In this document: positions 24,129-24,561 of the stretch, piece by piece | How positions within the stretch are numbered: position 1 is the stretch's first letter | How the letters are laid out: the number at the start of each line of letters is the position of its first letter | From: JBGSKV01 sp041740975 | GTDB taxonomy: Bacteria > Bdellovibrionota_B > Oligoflexia > Oligoflexales > JALZUQ01 | Length of the DNA stretch: 24,561 bases | Direction: 5' to 3' | Assembly: GCA_041740975.1 (NCBI GenBank) | Contig: JBGSKV010000101.1 | Location: forward strand, 1 to 24,561 | Notes under the pieces: generated by a model | Seen by the model: only the letters and a program-made list of their open reading frames with translations | Database searches by the model: none | What the model was told of the DNA's origin: nothing | Program-made: the position numbers and the translations under genes

Positions 24129-24561
24129 ATCTAAATTTGCTCCGCCTTTCACACTCACTTTTTGCTGCGTGCGTTGCATCGTGTCGAACCTCCCAGCAAT
24201 GGCGTGCCCAGGGACGTTCGGCTGGATGCGTCCCTGCATCCGCCTTCACTAAGGTCGCTCGCATCCGGCTCGCTCCGTTCCCTGTGCCCGCCATCACTGG
24301 CTCGTTCCGACCCGAAGCAACGCCAAAGCAAAAAGCGACGGTGAGGCTCCGCTCACGAGTGATCACCCGCACGAGTTGCTTTCGCAACGGCAGCTCGATG
24401 GAGGTAATTCTAGTTGGCGGAGCCTCACCGTTGGAGATTTTGAACTTTGCGAAGAGTTGGTCGAAGTTTCTCAAAGTGGTGTTCAGAGGGGGTTGTGAGC
24501 GCAGGACGCGCGAACACCAGCGCAGCCTGGGCAGGAGCTCTGTTACAAACAAAAATCCCGG
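24129..24561. other. GC-rich intergenic stretch with no convincing gene
   Basis: This stretch is clearly richer in G and C than the rest of the window. Frames stay open on both strands: a minus-strand frame (24097-24552) and a plus-strand frame from ATG 24398 to the window end. Neither has a known domain or a firm start, and long open frames are expected from the base composition. It is tentatively a non-coding repeat or a structured element cut by the window end. Confidence 0.4.
24338..24431. repeat. 15-bp perfect inverted repeat enclosing smaller hairpins
   Basis: ACGGTGAGGCTCCGC (24338-24352) and its exact reverse complement GCGGAGCCTCACCGT (24417-24431) lie 64 bases apart. Inside are GTGATCAC (24359-24366) and a GTTGC/GCAAC hairpin (24375-24388). 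It could fold into a branched RNA or mark an element end. Confidence 0.6.

Noticed and set aside
24097..24552. A 151-residue open frame on the minus strand
   Set aside because: It is Arg/Pro/Ala-rich with no domain, spans hairpins, and open frames occur on both strands of this GC-rich stretch.

Overview
The window looks like chromosomal DNA from a Gram-negative bacterium of the Bdellovibrio kind (Bdellovibrionota). This rests on a remembered resemblance of gene families, not on a search. The clues are a DUF222-like/HNH protein, many Sec-exported and lipobox proteins, type IV prepilins, a PAS kinase with a Cys-x2-Cys motif, a DEG2/DEG9-like HtrA pair, and moderate GC. No rRNA, tRNA, CRISPR array or insertion sequence was seen.

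Layout. At 1-970 lies a minus-strand prepilin gene that appears frameshifted, flanked by a 14-bp inverted repeat; the right copy is part of a compound hairpin. At 968-3889 are an HNH protein (-), a GNAT acetyltransferase (+) and a type IB DNA topoisomerase (-) that begins with a signal peptide. At 4118-9320 is a plus-strand run joining haem synthesis to cytochrome c maturation: YkgJ-like Cys-cluster protein, hemF, ccmF, ccmH, a small CcmI-like membrane protein, an unrecognised periplasmic anchored protein and an exported Lys/Glu-rich protein. Several of these overlap by a few bases, so they are probably co-translated.

At 9346-10906 a DUF4442-like protein (-) and a nitronate monooxygenase-like flavoprotein (+) are divergent. 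At 11132-14731 a soluble PAS histidine kinase sits 12 bases before an 812-residue protein with about eight membrane helices; the pair may be a split sensor system. At 14882-16254 are a lipoprotein with a strong terminator and an exported protein with a GspC/PilP-like domain.

At 16275-20029 (minus strand) are a glycine-repeat lipoprotein, a DEG2/DEG9-like HtrA protease with an intact triad, and an overlapping lipoprotein paralogue that has lost all three catalytic residues. A terminator-like hairpin covers the ribosome binding site of the active protease. At 20288-22394 are rpmG (L33), fumC (convergent, sharing a two-way terminator) and a truncated haemoglobin. At 22585-24072 are an intact prepilin related to the broken one at the left end and an exported Cys-containing protein. 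The last ~490 bases are GC-rich, structured and without a convincing gene.

The best candidates for something undescribed are the exported topoisomerase IB, the active/dead HtrA pair with its hairpin-covered start, the kinase plus eight-helix partner, and a 16-bp promoter motif shared by two exported-protein genes.
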